A DNA stretch of 64,000 nucleotides from Pandoraea aquatica (GTDB taxonomy: Bacteria; Pseudomonadota; Gammaproteobacteria; Burkholderiales; Burkholderiaceae): contig NZ_CABPSN010000003.1 in NCBI RefSeq assembly GCF_902459565.1, forward strand, positions 248,001 through 312,000, given 5' to 3'. The position numbers were made by a program, and so were the translations under genes. Below, in pieces: positions 47,462-56,424 of the stretch. The first letter of the stretch is position 1, and each line of letters begins with the position of its first letter. The notes beneath the pieces were generated by a model. The model worked only from the letters and a program-made list of their open reading frames with translations, was not told where the DNA came from and ran no database searches.

Positions 47462-48124
47462 TCAACGCTCGCGCTTCACCCCGACCGTCACCTGTTGCAG
47501 CCGGCTGACGTCCGCTGATTGCAGCCATTCCGGATGCGCGAGGCAGTGGCGGAACATCGCCGTGGCGTCGTCTCCCCAGTACAACTCCCCGTCATAAGCA
47601 AACGTCGGCACACCGAACACCCCGGCGGCAATCGCGCCTTCGGTGTTCTCGCGAAGCGCCGCTTTGACCTCAGGCGATTCCGCACGCGCGAGCGCGTCGT
47701 CGGCCGACAGGCCGAGGCGCTCGCTCAGGTCGGCCCAGCCCTGCGGGTCGGTCACGTCGCGCCCCTCTGCCCAGATAAAGCGGAAGATCGTGCGCACGAC
47801 ATCGTGCGTGGCGCCCAACGCGACCGCCAGACGTAACACGCGAATCGGATGGAACGGGTGCACCGGCGGCATGCGGTACGCAATGCCGTCCTGCTCGGCG
47901 CGAAACTGCGCCATGCGGTAGGTAAAGATGCGCTTGTGCGGCGTCTCGGCCGGTCCCTGCGTCTGCAAATGCACGAGGATCGCGCCCAGCACGATGGGTT
48001 TCAGTTCGATGGCGAGCGTGCGCGGCAGCGTATCGAAACGCTCGAATTGCAGATACGCGAACGGGGAGGCGAAGTCGAAATACCACTGGGCGTGACGGGC
48101 GGGGGTGTCGTCAGTTTGCGACAT
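47462..48124 (-). CDS. 2-hydroxychromene-2-carboxylate isomerase family protein
   Basis: A 220-residue DsbA-like/kappa-GST-fold protein. WYFDFASPFAYLQFERFD (about residues 14-31) contains the family glutathione-binding SPF-YL motif, and GVFGVPTFAYDGELYWGDD (about 168-186) contains the cis-proline VPTF and the WGxD motif. Family members use glutathione to isomerise 2-hydroxychromene-2-carboxylate in naphthalene breakdown; many are of unknown substrate. No naphthalene genes are nearby, so only the family is asserted. Confidence 0.9.
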   Translation of the reverse strand: MSQTDDTPARHAQWYFDFASPFAYLQFERFDTLPRTLAIELKPIVLGAILVHLQTQGPAETPHKRIFTYRMAQFRAEQDGIAYRMPPVHPFHPIRVLRLAVALGATHDVVRTIFRFIWAEGRDVTDPQGWADLSERLGLSADDALARAESPEVKAALRENTEGAIAAGVFGVPTFAYDGELYWGDDATAMFRHCLAHPEWLQSADVSRLQQVTVGVKRER

Positions 48125-48347
48125 AGGGCGCGGTCTCCTGTGTAGAAATTTTTCTCGGCGCGTGCGACTCGACGCTTCGGACAGTGTAGCGGGACAGCGC
48201 GAACGTCACAAAAACCTTCATGGAATCAGTGGCTTAACATCGGCCCGAAGATTCATCGGAATTTTGGATAATTTGTATTTGATATAACGATTTTTATTAT
48301 TGAAGCGGAGTTTTTAGACTGGCACTCATTCGCAAGGAGTGCCCGAC

Positions 48348-49400
48348 ATGACAACAAAAACCCACGCTGCAACGCCCGCTTCGGCCAGCCGTCCCGATAC
48401 GCTGGTGCCGGATCAGCACAACCCTTGGGCGGGCCTCGTTCTCTCGACCGTGATTGCTTTCGTGGCGCTGTTGCTGGGGCGTCAGATGCCGCTCGTCGGC
48501 GGTCCGGTGTTTGGCATTCTGCTCGGCATTCTCGTGCGTAATATCTTCGCCCCGGGCGCGCGTTACGAGTCGGGCATCAAGTTCGCATCGAAGTACGTGC
48601 TTCAGTGGTCGATCATTGCGCTGGGTTTCGGTCTCTCCCTGTCGCAGGTGGCACACACGGGGCTCGAATCGCTTGCCGTCACGGCTGTGACGATTACCGC
48701 CGCCGGTCTGTCGGCCTGGGGGCTGGGCCGCTTGCTGGGCGTACCCGACAAGCTCAAGCTGCTCATCGGCGTGGGCACGGCGATTTGCGGCGGTTCGGCA
48801 ATTGCGGCCGTCACACCCATCGTGAAGCCGGACGATCACGAAACGGCCTTCGCCATCTCGACCATCTTCCTGTTCAACATCGCCGCCGTGCTGCTGTTCC
48901 CGGTGCTCGGTCACGCGCTGCATCTCTCGGATCTGGGCTTCGGCATGTGGGCCGGCACGGCGATCAACGACACGTCGTCGGTCGTGGCGGCCGGTTACAG
49001 CTACAGCAAGGCGGCCGGCGACTACGCCACCATCGTCAAGCTCACCCGTGCCACGCTGATCATCCCGATCTGTCTGACGCTGGCCGCCATCGTGGCGTAC
49101 CGCGCCAAGCGTGCCGGTGCCGGTAACTTCAGCCTCGCCCGCATCTTCCCGTGGTTCATCCTCGGCTTCCTGATCGCCTCGGGCATTCGTACGGCAGGCC
49201 TCGTGCCGAGCGCGCTGCAACCCTGGATTCACGACGCTGCCGAATTCCTGATCATCGTGGCGCTCACCGCCATCGGCCTGTCGTCGAACCTGCGCCGCAT
49301 GGCGTCGACCGGTGTGCGTCCGATCCTGCTCGGTTTGGGTGTCTGGGCGGCAGTGTCGGTCAGCAGCCTCGTGGTGCAACTGACGATGGGGCAGCTCTGA
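48348..49400 (+). CDS. yeiH: YeiH/UPF0324 family membrane protein (putative sulfate exporter)
   Basis: A 350-residue membrane protein with about 10 hydrophobic segments. VGTAICGGSAIAAVTPIVKP (about residues 141-160) and FGMWAGTAINDTSSVVAAGY (about 198-217) are the hallmark motifs of the YeiH family. ATG at 48348 has AAGGAG 8 bases upstream; GTG at 48339 would overlap that site. Family members are linked to sulfite or sulfate handling after taurine or cysteate degradation, but the substrate here is not shown. AT-rich promoter DNA lies around 48255-48315. A hairpin terminator follows. Confidence 0.9.
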   Translation: MTTKTHAATPASASRPDTLVPDQHNPWAGLVLSTVIAFVALLLGRQMPLVGGPVFGILLGILVRNIFAPGARYESGIKFASKYVLQWSIIALGFGLSLSQVAHTGLESLAVTAVTITAAGLSAWGLGRLLGVPDKLKLLIGVGTAICGGSAIAAVTPIVKPDDHETAFAISTIFLFNIAAVLLFPVLGHALHLSDLGFGMWAGTAINDTSSVVAAGYSYSKAAGDYATIVKLTRATLIIPICLTLAAIVAYRAKRAGAGNFSLARIFPWFILGFLIASGIRTAGLVPSALQPWIHDAAEFLIIVALTAIGLSSNLRRMASTGVRPILLGLGVWAAVSVSSLVVQLTMGQL

Positions 49401-49436
49401 GGCGGCTGGAAGGATGACACCCGGACCTTAGGGCAG

Positions 49437-49458
49437 ACCCGGCGGGCAAGCCGGGTTT
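49437..49458 (+). terminator. Rho-independent terminator after yeiH
   Basis: ACCCGGC (49437-49443), loop GGGCAA, GCCGGGT (49450-49456), then TT. It is short but well formed and lies 36 bases after the stop. Confidence 0.7.
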
Positions 49459-49476
49459 CGTCGCCTAGAATGCAAT

Positions 49477-49501
49477 CACGGACGGCCGCCGGTCGTCCGT
49501 G
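49477..49501 (+). other. Hairpin in the leader of the 56-residue membrane gene
   Basis: CACGGACG (49477-49484) pairs with CGTCCGTG (49494-49501) around a 9-base loop. It ends 9 bases before the TGGGAGG ribosome site of the small gene at 49523. It could affect translation start, but no known regulatory class matches. Confidence 0.4.
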
Positions 49502-49522
49502 GTGCGTTTTTGGGAGGCCGTT

Positions 49523-49693
49523 ATGTCAACCTCATTCGGCGAGATCTGGTACACCGTCGGCGCACTCGTGCTGATCGCCGTGCTTGCAGGCATGGTGTGG
49601 GAGATGGGGGTGTGGTGGACGCGTCACCCGGAGAGTCCTGCGGTGAAGCGTCTTGAGCACGCGTGGGCACGTATCCGTCACCCACGGCACTGA
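49523..49693 (+). CDS. Small single-pass membrane protein
   Basis: A 56-residue protein with one membrane helix (WYTVGALVLIAVLAGMVWEM, about residues 9-28) followed by a basic, tryptophan-containing tail. The ribosome site TGGGAGG at 49511-49517 is excellent, which supports a real gene despite its size. No family recognised. It sits alone between yeiH and the convergent glycosyltransferase gene. Confidence 0.75.
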   Translation: MSTSFGEIWYTVGALVLIAVLAGMVWEMGVWWTRHPESPAVKRLEHAWARIRHPRH

Positions 49694-49731
49694 TTCACGG
49701 TTTCAACGGTACTGGCGTGCGGCCGGACGTC

Positions 49732-50634
49732 TCAGTCCAGCTTCAGATGTTGCGGGACGTTGGCGTCCCAGCGCGCGAGGTCTTCGAGCGGGTAGGGCTT
49801 GCTGCCGTGCAGCGCGCGTTTGATGCGGCTCTTGCCGCTGGGCATCGGCACGTTCGGCAGTGCCGCGCCTGCGGGCGTGCCTGCGAGATCGAGATAGTCA
49901 CGCTTGAACTCGGCCTGCGTCATCCCCCACTTCATCAGAAATTCGCGGCTGCCGCGATTCTTCACCACGCGCCCGGTCGAGCGGCAACCGAAGTGATAGA
50001 CCACGCTCTTGCCGACAATGCGGAACGTCCGGCAGCCGACCAGCCAGAGTTTCATCAGGAAGTCGTCGTCGCTGCTCATGCCGGGGCCGAACTCGATGCT
50101 ATAGCCGCCGACCAGATGCCATAGCGCGCGGCTCACGAGCGTGGGCTGCGTCGGCACACCGTTCACGTCGCCGCGTTCCAGCGAGGCGGCGAAAGCGAGC
50201 ATCGCGGCTTCGTCGAACGTCTCCGGCGTGGTGCCGAAATCCTTCGAAACGACTTGCTTGCTGACCCCGGCGTTGGGCTCGACCATGACCGACGAGAGGT
50301 AATAGACCTGCGTGCCGAGTGCCTGAAGGGCGCCTGCGGCATCGACGAGCGCAGTGTCCCAGCCGGGCGTGACGAACATGTCGTCGTTCAGGAACAGCAA
50401 CTGATCGTGGGACGCGAGCGGCGCGAGCTGATTGAGCGCGAGGCAAACGCCTACGTTGCCGCTGCTATGCGTGTGACGCAAACCCTGCTCACGCACCCAG
50501 TCGAGCGTGCCGTCGCTGCCGTCGTTGACGTGCACGAGAATCTCGTGCGCCTCGCCGGAGTGCCGGCGAACGCTATCGATACACAGCTTGAGGAACGGCA
50601 GGTTGTTCCAGGTGGGGATCAGAATGCTTAGCAT
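49732..50634 (-). CDS. Family 2 glycosyltransferase
   Basis: A 300-residue GT-A fold transferase. MLSILIPTWNNLPFLKLCID starts the nucleotide-sugar fold, NVGVCLALNQ follows near residue 60, and the metal-binding DxD equivalent is FLNDDMF (about residues 81-87). No membrane helix is present. It starts 12 bases after the end of the O-antigen ligase-like gene and is probably translated with it. This context suggests a role in lipopolysaccharide or another surface glycan. Donor and acceptor sugars are unknown. Confidence 0.92.
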   Translation of the reverse strand: MLSILIPTWNNLPFLKLCIDSVRRHSGEAHEILVHVNDGSDGTLDWVREQGLRHTHSSGNVGVCLALNQLAPLASHDQLLFLNDDMFVTPGWDTALVDAAGALQALGTQVYYLSSVMVEPNAGVSKQVVSKDFGTTPETFDEAAMLAFAASLERGDVNGVPTQPTLVSRALWHLVGGYSIEFGPGMSSDDDFLMKLWLVGCRTFRIVGKSVVYHFGCRSTGRVVKNRGSREFLMKWGMTQAEFKRDYLDLAGTPAGAALPNVPMPSGKSRIKRALHGSKPYPLEDLARWDANVPQHLKLD

Positions 50635-50646
50635 GAGGGAACGGTG

Positions 50647-51948
50647 CTATCGCTTGTCAACGGGCGACTTGTCGTCTGAGGAGCCGACAGGATAGGCGAA
50701 CGCGGCAAACAGAGCCAGCATCGTCGCATAGAAGGCGACTGTCACCTTCAGATTGAAGGTCTCGACGGTTAGCCCGAAGACGAAGAAGGCAACCGCCGTC
50801 ATCAGGCCCATCAACGCCGCGCGATTCCTGACGTGATCATGTTGCAACTGTGCCGAGCGAATGAAGAAGACGGCAGGGCCGAAGTAGACGCCGAGAATGC
50901 ACAGGAGACCCAGCAATCCGTAATCGACGAAGTAGGCGAGGATCTGATTGTGCACTTCGCCCTTGCCAAGATCGGCAGCCAACGGGGTCAACTGCCCGGA
51001 CGCCGCCATGGCGGGCATCGCGTCGTGATAGCCGTGTGCGCCGAGGCCGAGCAACGGATGTTCAACGATGAGATTGCCGGCCACCTTCCACAATTCGACA
51101 CGGATACCGGTCGAGGTATTTGGGTTGCCTGCGGAGAGATTGATCAGATCCAACCGGATCATTTCGAAGCGCTCGCGCACGACATGCGAACTGAAGGTGC
51201 CTGCCAGCAGCACCGCGACGACAACGCCGATCGCAACGCGCCGCGCTGCGCTCAGTGGCTGATTGCGCCACAGCAGCCAGACGACCAGCAGCACGGGCAG
51301 CACGATCCAGCCCCCGCGAGACTGGCTGGCCCACGACGCGTAGCACCCGGCGGCTGCGCCCAGCAGCTTGAACGCGACGGTCCAAGGCTTGTCGCGCGAC
51401 AGCCAGTGAATCGACACGATGGACAGCGAGCCCAGCAGGACGGCGATGTCGCCGAAGTGGATCGGATTCAGAAACGAGCTTTCAGCTCGGGCGGCGAGAA
51501 TATCCGCGGTGGAATACAAGGCCATGAAGGCCGCCGCAAACGCGCCGGTAGCGAACGACAGATCGCTCCACTTCGGCATGACGTCGACGATCCGGCGCAG
51601 CCCGAGGAAAACGAAAGTGGCGAGCAGGAAGCGCAGCGGGGAATCGAGCGTGTTCGCGACGATCCGCCCGTGCAGAATTTCGACGAGCAGAATCGCGAAA
51701 AACGGCAGCACCAGCGAGATGAGCAACAGGCGGACATGGGGTCTTTCACGTACGAGCGAACAGATTTCGCCCCGTTCGCGGCCCGTGAAAAGGACGATGG
51801 CGCCGAGGGCCACCGTCAGGAACATCGCCGTGTTCCCGCCGCGTGGAACGACCAGGGACACGGCAGGGAACAGCAGGATCAGCGTGCCGAAAATATTGGC
51901 GAAAAGGTGCCGACGGGGAATCCGTGCCGGCGCGGCGGACTTGCTCAT
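50647..51948 (-). CDS. O-antigen ligase family (WaaL-like) membrane protein
   Basis: A 433-residue inner-membrane protein with about 11-12 hydrophobic segments and a periplasmic loop in the C-terminal half. WASQSRGGWIVLPVLLVVWL (about residues 205-224), with the SRGG motif, and HPLLGLGAHGYHDAMP (about 303-318) are the Wzy_C/O-antigen ligase signatures. Either ligation of O-antigen to lipid A-core or polysaccharide polymerisation is possible. It forms an operon with the glycosyltransferase at 50634. The start at 51948 has no overlap and is reasonable. Confidence 0.9.
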   Translation of the reverse strand: MSKSAAPARIPRRHLFANIFGTLILLFPAVSLVVPRGGNTAMFLTVALGAIVLFTGRERGEICSLVRERPHVRLLLISLVLPFFAILLVEILHGRIVANTLDSPLRFLLATFVFLGLRRIVDVMPKWSDLSFATGAFAAAFMALYSTADILAARAESSFLNPIHFGDIAVLLGSLSIVSIHWLSRDKPWTVAFKLLGAAAGCYASWASQSRGGWIVLPVLLVVWLLWRNQPLSAARRVAIGVVVAVLLAGTFSSHVVRERFEMIRLDLINLSAGNPNTSTGIRVELWKVAGNLIVEHPLLGLGAHGYHDAMPAMAASGQLTPLAADLGKGEVHNQILAYFVDYGLLGLLCILGVYFGPAVFFIRSAQLQHDHVRNRAALMGLMTAVAFFVFGLTVETFNLKVTVAFYATMLALFAAFAYPVGSSDDKSPVDKR

Positions 51949-52069
51949 TGGTTACCAGGCAGACTGCGTGAAATTACTTTGCACGAAGTATGCCAGAAAT
52001 GCCCGCAGCGCCAAGGTTTCCGTCAACGCCACACAACGCCCAAAACGCCGATCCGCCTAAACTTCACAA

Positions 52070-52435
52070 TTACAGGTTCATCGCGCCGAGAACGCCGCAC
52101 AAGTGCAGGGCAACGTGCGTCCAGGCCGCTTCGTCGTAATTGTCCCCGTCGCGCGCCAGTTGTTGCGCTTCGTGAAACGTGCGCCATATCGCTGCGGCGC
52201 TCGACGGCGTGCCGCCGGCCAACTGGTACTGCCGTTGCAGCGCTTCGGCCAGCCAGGGCTGGTCCTGCGCGCAGGCCTCGGCGTAGGCTTCGACCGCGAC
52301 CCGGGCGTACGGGTCGCCGGCCGGATCGAGGACGACCGGCTGGCGTGCTGCGCGAGCCGACGAATGCGCGGAAGAAGGCATGGCAGCCAGGGCGTGCCGC
52401 TCGGCGGCGCTGTGACGGGTGTGGTGATGTTTCAT
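52070..52435 (-). CDS. Hypothetical protein, unrecognised
   Basis: A 121-residue soluble protein beginning MKHHHTRHSAAERHALAAMP. A histidine- and alanine-rich N-terminal third is followed by a mostly helical region (YARVAVEAYAEACAQDQPWL). No signal peptide or membrane helix. An alternative start at 52480 is possible. It follows the small gene at 52703 on the same strand with 55 bases between them. Function not recognised. Confidence 0.7.
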   Translation of the reverse strand: MKHHHTRHSAAERHALAAMPSSAHSSARAARQPVVLDPAGDPYARVAVEAYAEACAQDQPWLAEALQRQYQLAGGTPSSAAAIWRTFHEAQQLARDGDNYDEAAWTHVALHLCGVLGAMNL

Positions 52436-52490
52436 GGTCTCGTCTCGTTGGCCGCGCCAGGGCCGCTGGCGCGGAATCACTTACGTGGAC

Positions 52491-52703
52491 TCAGTCGTTT
52501 TCCATATTGCGGATAAACAGCATGGCCGCGTGTTTGGCCTGATCGATGCTCGAATACGTCCGGCCGTCCATCGGCCAGATGTCGACCAGCACCGCATAGC
52601 TGCCGGGGTGCTCGGCCTGCATGATGCGGATGTAATGCTGCCGGAACACGCACCGGGCGAGTTCCACTGTCGGATGCGGTCGGCGGAAATGGGCGCTTGA
52701 CAT
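52491..52703 (-). CDS. Small hypothetical protein
   Basis: A 70-residue soluble protein beginning MSSAHFRRPHPTVELARCVF and ending FIRNMEND. ATG at 52703 has GGAGA upstream. The longer frame to 52865 adds an arginine-rich stretch that looks like noise. The segment YAVLVDIWPMDGRTYSSID suggests a small alpha/beta fold, but I recognise no family. It is probably co-transcribed with the 121-residue gene that follows. Confidence 0.7.
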   Translation of the reverse strand: MSSAHFRRPHPTVELARCVFRQHYIRIMQAEHPGSYAVLVDIWPMDGRTYSSIDQAKHAAMLFIRNMEND

Positions 52704-53071
52704 GACAGTCTCCAGAAATTTGGCCCTCCGGCCTCGACGGGCCGTTGCAAAAGACTCAGCAAGTCCCGTGCCAATTCTCTTGAAGTCATTAACTGCTTGA
52801 TTCGTAAGGAGTGTGGGCGAACGGGCCGCGCGCCGATATCGGAAAACGTTACGGAAACGAAACACGGCCGGAACGTGCCGCCGTAACAGTGGCGAGTGAG
52901 TTGCCAGTCTGTTGCCAGTGGGGCTGCAGCGGCTGTGGCCGAGGGAAGGCGAACGTTATTCGTGTTTCATGTGTGAAACGCGCCGGACGTCGTCTTTTGT
53001 GTTCCCGCTAAAATGGGCATTTCCCCAAGACTTCTGCGTAGGCAAACCACACGTCTACGTTCCTATGCCGC
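52704..53071. other. Intergenic region before the LysR gene at 53072
   Basis: About 370 bases without a convincing gene. It contains GTTTCA (52964-52969) and TGAAAC (52974-52979) as an inverted repeat around TGTG, a possible LysR autoregulatory site. It also has two direct copies of TTGCCAGT, at 52901-52908 and 52912-52919, spaced 11 bp apart. Confidence 0.5.
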
Positions 53072-54025
53072 ATGAATCTGCGTTTTCTCGAAACCTTTGT
53101 CTGGCTGGCCAAGCTGCGTAATTTCCGGCTGACGGCCGAACGTCTGCATACGACGCAGGCGGGGGTGTCGAGCCGGATCGCGTCGCTGGAGCAGAGTTTC
53201 GGCGTGCGCCTGTTCGACCGGAGCGCGCGCGAAGTCACGCTCACGGCCGCCGGCCAGAAAGCGCTGGCGTATGCCGAGCGCATCGTCATGCTGGGTCAGG
53301 AGATGAAGAGAGAGCTGAGCGATCCGGACATGCCGCCGGGCGTGCTCAAAATCGGCGTCGTCGAATCCATCGTGCACAGCTGGTTTCCGGATCTGGCGGC
53401 ACGCATTCACCGCGAATACCCGCAACTCGAAATCGAGGTCACGAGCGAGACGACCATCAATCTGTGCAAGCAGCTCGAAGCGGGCGCGCTCGATCTCGTA
53501 TTGCAGACGGACATGCAACACGGCGCTGGCGTGGAAAACCTGCCGCTGGCCGAATTCCCGATGCGCTGGGTCGCGAGTCCCAAGCTCAATCTGGAGGGCG
53601 AAACGCTTGATGTGGCCGATCTGGCGGCGTATCCGCTGGTGAGCTTTTCGCGCAATTCCGGGCCGCACAAGACGCTGGAGCGCATGTTCTCGGTCGCCGC
53701 CGAGCGGCCGGTACGGGTGAACTGTATGACGTCGGTCGCGGCGATCATCCGGCTGGTGGCCGACGGGTTCGGGGTGGCGATGCTGCCGCCCGCCATCATC
53801 CAGCGTGAACTGGGCGAGCACAGCCTGCATCTGCTGCGCGTGAATGCCAACTTCCCCAATCTGCCCCTGGTCGGCTCGTTCCGCACGGGTGCGCTGCTCG
53901 CCGAGAACGTGGCGCGGCTGGCGCAGCGCACGGCCAGCGAATTCGCCCTGAACATGGGGCCGGATATCGCAATTCCACCGGCTGCCGCCATGACCGCCCC
54001 GGCATGGGGCGCGACCGACGCCTGA
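53072..54025 (+). CDS. LysR-family transcriptional regulator
   Basis: A 317-residue LysR. It begins MNLRFLETFVWLAKLRNFRL, the HTH TAERLHTTQAGVSSRIASLE is at about residues 21-40, and the effector-binding domain spans about 90-295. By eye it resembles the group controlling aromatic or organic-acid transport. The next genes on the same strand are an EthD-like protein at 54234 and an MHS transporter at 54961; both are candidate targets. The gap of about 210 bases means they are probably separate transcripts. Confidence 0.92.
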   Translation: MNLRFLETFVWLAKLRNFRLTAERLHTTQAGVSSRIASLEQSFGVRLFDRSAREVTLTAAGQKALAYAERIVMLGQEMKRELSDPDMPPGVLKIGVVESIVHSWFPDLAARIHREYPQLEIEVTSETTINLCKQLEAGALDLVLQTDMQHGAGVENLPLAEFPMRWVASPKLNLEGETLDVADLAAYPLVSFSRNSGPHKTLERMFSVAAERPVRVNCMTSVAAIIRLVADGFGVAMLPPAIIQRELGEHSLHLLRVNANFPNLPLVGSFRTGALLAENVARLAQRTASEFALNMGPDIAIPPAAAMTAPAWGATDA

Positions 54026-54233
54026 GCCAAGGGTGTGACGGTCCGCGAATGCCCCGCCCGACAAGGGTTTGGGGCCGGTCATAAGAATTTGCTGTTGCCG
54101 CGAATTTGATTTCTTGTTGGACGCTCCCTCCATCGTTTTGCACACTCAAATGGACGGTCGGCCTCATGCGTGCTGATGCTGCTCAGCGGCGCGCGCCGGC
54201 CGGCCCCCGATTGTCGACACCGATGGATGCCTC

Positions 54234-54887
54234 ATGACTGTGACTGCCCCGCGCGCCCAACTCTGTATCTGGACGAATATCGATCCGGCCTTCGAAACCG
54301 ATTTCAACCGCTGGTACGACCGCGAACACATGCAGGAGCGCGTGGCGATTCCGGGCTTTCAGTTCGCCCGGCGCTTCAAGGCGCTGCATGACACCGCCCG
54401 TCCGTACCTCGCCCTGTACTGCACGCAGGACGCCGCCGTGTTCACCAGCGCGCCGTATGCGCAGGCCTTCAATCATCAGACGGAGTGGTCGCTGCGCAAC
54501 TTCGCGCGCATGCAGGGCACGCAACGCCGCGTCGGCACGCTTGATGTTGAAGCCGGTGAAGGTCAGGGGGGCGTGCTCGCCGCCTTCGTGCTGACGCAAG
54601 CGGCTGTGGCGCAGGCGCGCCCGCGCCTCGACGCCCAACTCGCGGAGATCGCACAGGGCGACGGCATCGTGCGCGCCACGCTCCAGGTCACCGTGCCCAC
54701 GCTGTCCGTCTCGCTCACGGCGAAGGACGCCGCACTGCCGCCGGCCGATGCCGTCGTGCTCATCGAAGGCACCGATCCGGACGCCGTGCGAGCGGCTGCC
54801 GAAACGCTGGCGGCGAGCTACGGCCTGCCGGCCACCGACGTGACCCGTTTCGCCATGCTGTGGCGTCTCGGTGCCAACGACGACTGA
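54234..54887 (+). CDS. EthD/DUF4286-like dimeric alpha-beta barrel protein
   Basis: A 217-residue protein made of two ferredoxin-like halves. The first starts LCIWTNIDPAFETDFNRWYD (about residues 11-30), with the REHMQERVAIPGFQFARRFK motif seen in DUF4286 and EthD-like proteins. The second half begins about residue 120. These folds bind small hydrophobic or polyketide-like molecules or catalyse their cyclisation or degradation. ATG at 54234 has no strong ribosome site. The MHS transporter follows after 73 bases, suggesting a joint role in uptake and metabolism of an organic acid. Confidence 0.78.
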   Translation: MTVTAPRAQLCIWTNIDPAFETDFNRWYDREHMQERVAIPGFQFARRFKALHDTARPYLALYCTQDAAVFTSAPYAQAFNHQTEWSLRNFARMQGTQRRVGTLDVEAGEGQGGVLAAFVLTQAAVAQARPRLDAQLAEIAQGDGIVRATLQVTVPTLSVSLTAKDAALPPADAVVLIEGTDPDAVRAAAETLAASYGLPATDVTRFAMLWRLGANDD

Positions 54888-54960
54888 CGTTGCGCTGCCC
54901 GCGCTGCCTTCTCACGGGGCCGGCCTATCCGGCTGACCCCGCGCACCCCCGGAGACATCC

Positions 54961-56328
54961 ATGACAACGTATTCAAACACCCGGGACACCCGAAATGCAC
55001 GGGACACCGACCCTGCATCGGGTGCCGCTTCAGGTGCCGCTGCCGCGCCCGCCAAACAAGGCGCAAACAAGGGCCGGCTAGCCACCGCCAGCATGGTCGG
55101 CACCACGCTCGAATGGTACGACTTCACCGTCTACAACACGCTTGCCGCACTGGTCTTCAACCATCTGTTCTTCCCGTCGATGGACCCGCTCGCGGGCACC
55201 ATCCTCGCGTTGTCGACGTACGCCGTCGGCTACGTTTCGCGCCCGCTGGGTGGCTTCGTGTTCGGCAACCTCGGCGACAAGATCGGACGACGTGCCGTGC
55301 TGGTGCTCACACTTGTCGTCATGGGCCTGACCACGGGCCTCATGGGCCTGCTGCCGACCTACGCCTCGATCGGCATCTGGAGTCCGGTGCTGCTCGTCGC
55401 CTTGCGTTTCGTGCAGGGTGTGGCGCTGGGTGGCGAATGGGCCGGTGCGGTGCTGCTCTCGGTCGAGCATGGCGATCAGCGCAAGCGCGGGCTGAATGCG
55501 TCGTGGACGCAGGTCGGACCGTCGTTCGGCACGTTGCTCGCGACCGGTCTGATTGCGCTCATCACGCTCTCTATTTCGCCGGACGAGTTCCTTGCCTGGG
55601 GCTGGCGCGTGCCGTTCCTGCTGAGCCTCGTGCTGGTGGCGTTCGGTTTGTGGGTGCGTCGTGGCGTGGAAGAAACGCCGATGTTCGAAGAGATGCAGCA
55701 TTCGGACCGTCAGGCGGAAATGCCGATTGCGGACGTCTTCCGCAAGCACTGGCGCAACCTGCTGGTCGCGGGCGGCTCGCGCATCGGCTCCGACGTGCTC
55801 TACGCGCTGATGGTCGTCTTCACGCTGACGTATGTGACCGGCACGCTGCATCTGTCGCGTCCGCTGGCGCTCACGGCCGTGCTTGTGGGTACCGCGTTCA
55901 ATGCGCTGACGGTACCGCTGTTCGGTGCGCTCTCCGACAAGCTGGGCCGCCGTCCGGTGTATGGCTTTGGCGTGCTGTGTGCCGTGATCTGGGCCTATGG
56001 CTTCTTCGTGTTGCTCGACACGTCGAGCCCGGCGCTGATCGTGCTGTCCGTGGTGGTCGGTCTCGTGATCCACGCGATCATGTACGGCCCGCAGGCGGCG
56101 TTCGTCACGGAGCAGTTCCCGACGCGCGTGCGCTATGCCGGTTCGTCGCTGGCTTACACGCTGGCGGGCATTCTCGGTGGCGGCTTCGCACCGCTCATCA
56201 TCGTGACGCTCTACAAGGAGTACGGCACGACGCTGTCGGTGTCGCTGTACGTGACGGCGGCGCTCGCGATCACGGCCATCGCGTTGTTCGCGGCGAAGGA
56301 GACGGCGCACAAGCCGCTTCGCGACTGA
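54961..56328 (+). CDS. MFS transporter, metabolite:proton symporter (MHS) family
   Basis: A 455-residue, 12-helix transporter of the ShiA/ProP/KgtP-like group. A polar 35-residue start precedes MVGTTLEWYDFTVYNTLAAL (about residues 45-64), the MHS first-helix motif. FGNLGDKIGRRAVLVLTLVV (about 100-119) is MFS motif A, and RFVQGVALGGEWAGAVLLSV (about 150-169) is the MHS signature. Substrates in the family include shikimate, 2-oxoglutarate, proline and aromatic acids. GGAG precedes the ATG. A perfect hairpin terminator follows. Confidence 0.93.
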   Translation: MTTYSNTRDTRNARDTDPASGAASGAAAAPAKQGANKGRLATASMVGTTLEWYDFTVYNTLAALVFNHLFFPSMDPLAGTILALSTYAVGYVSRPLGGFVFGNLGDKIGRRAVLVLTLVVMGLTTGLMGLLPTYASIGIWSPVLLVALRFVQGVALGGEWAGAVLLSVEHGDQRKRGLNASWTQVGPSFGTLLATGLIALITLSISPDEFLAWGWRVPFLLSLVLVAFGLWVRRGVEETPMFEEMQHSDRQAEMPIADVFRKHWRNLLVAGGSRIGSDVLYALMVVFTLTYVTGTLHLSRPLALTAVLVGTAFNALTVPLFGALSDKLGRRPVYGFGVLCAVIWAYGFFVLLDTSSPALIVLSVVVGLVIHAIMYGPQAAFVTEQFPTRVRYAGSSLAYTLAGILGGGFAPLIIVTLYKEYGTTLSVSLYVTAALAITAIALFAAKETAHKPLRD

Positions 56329-56347
56329 TGTGACGGATGTCGAATGA

Positions 56348-56377
56348 ACAACGGCACGCTCTCGGGCGTGCCGTTGT
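56348..56377. terminator. Rho-independent terminator after the MHS transporter
   Basis: ACAACGGCACGC (56348-56359), loop TCTCGG, GCGTGCCGTTGT (56366-56377), followed by CGTTTGT. A 12-bp perfect stem; A and T flanks let it also serve the convergent hybrid kinase gene ending at 56425. Confidence 0.88.
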
Positions 56378-56424
56378 CGTTTGTGAGGTCGTTGTTGTGA
56401 GGGCGTCGTCGCCAACGCGCTGGC

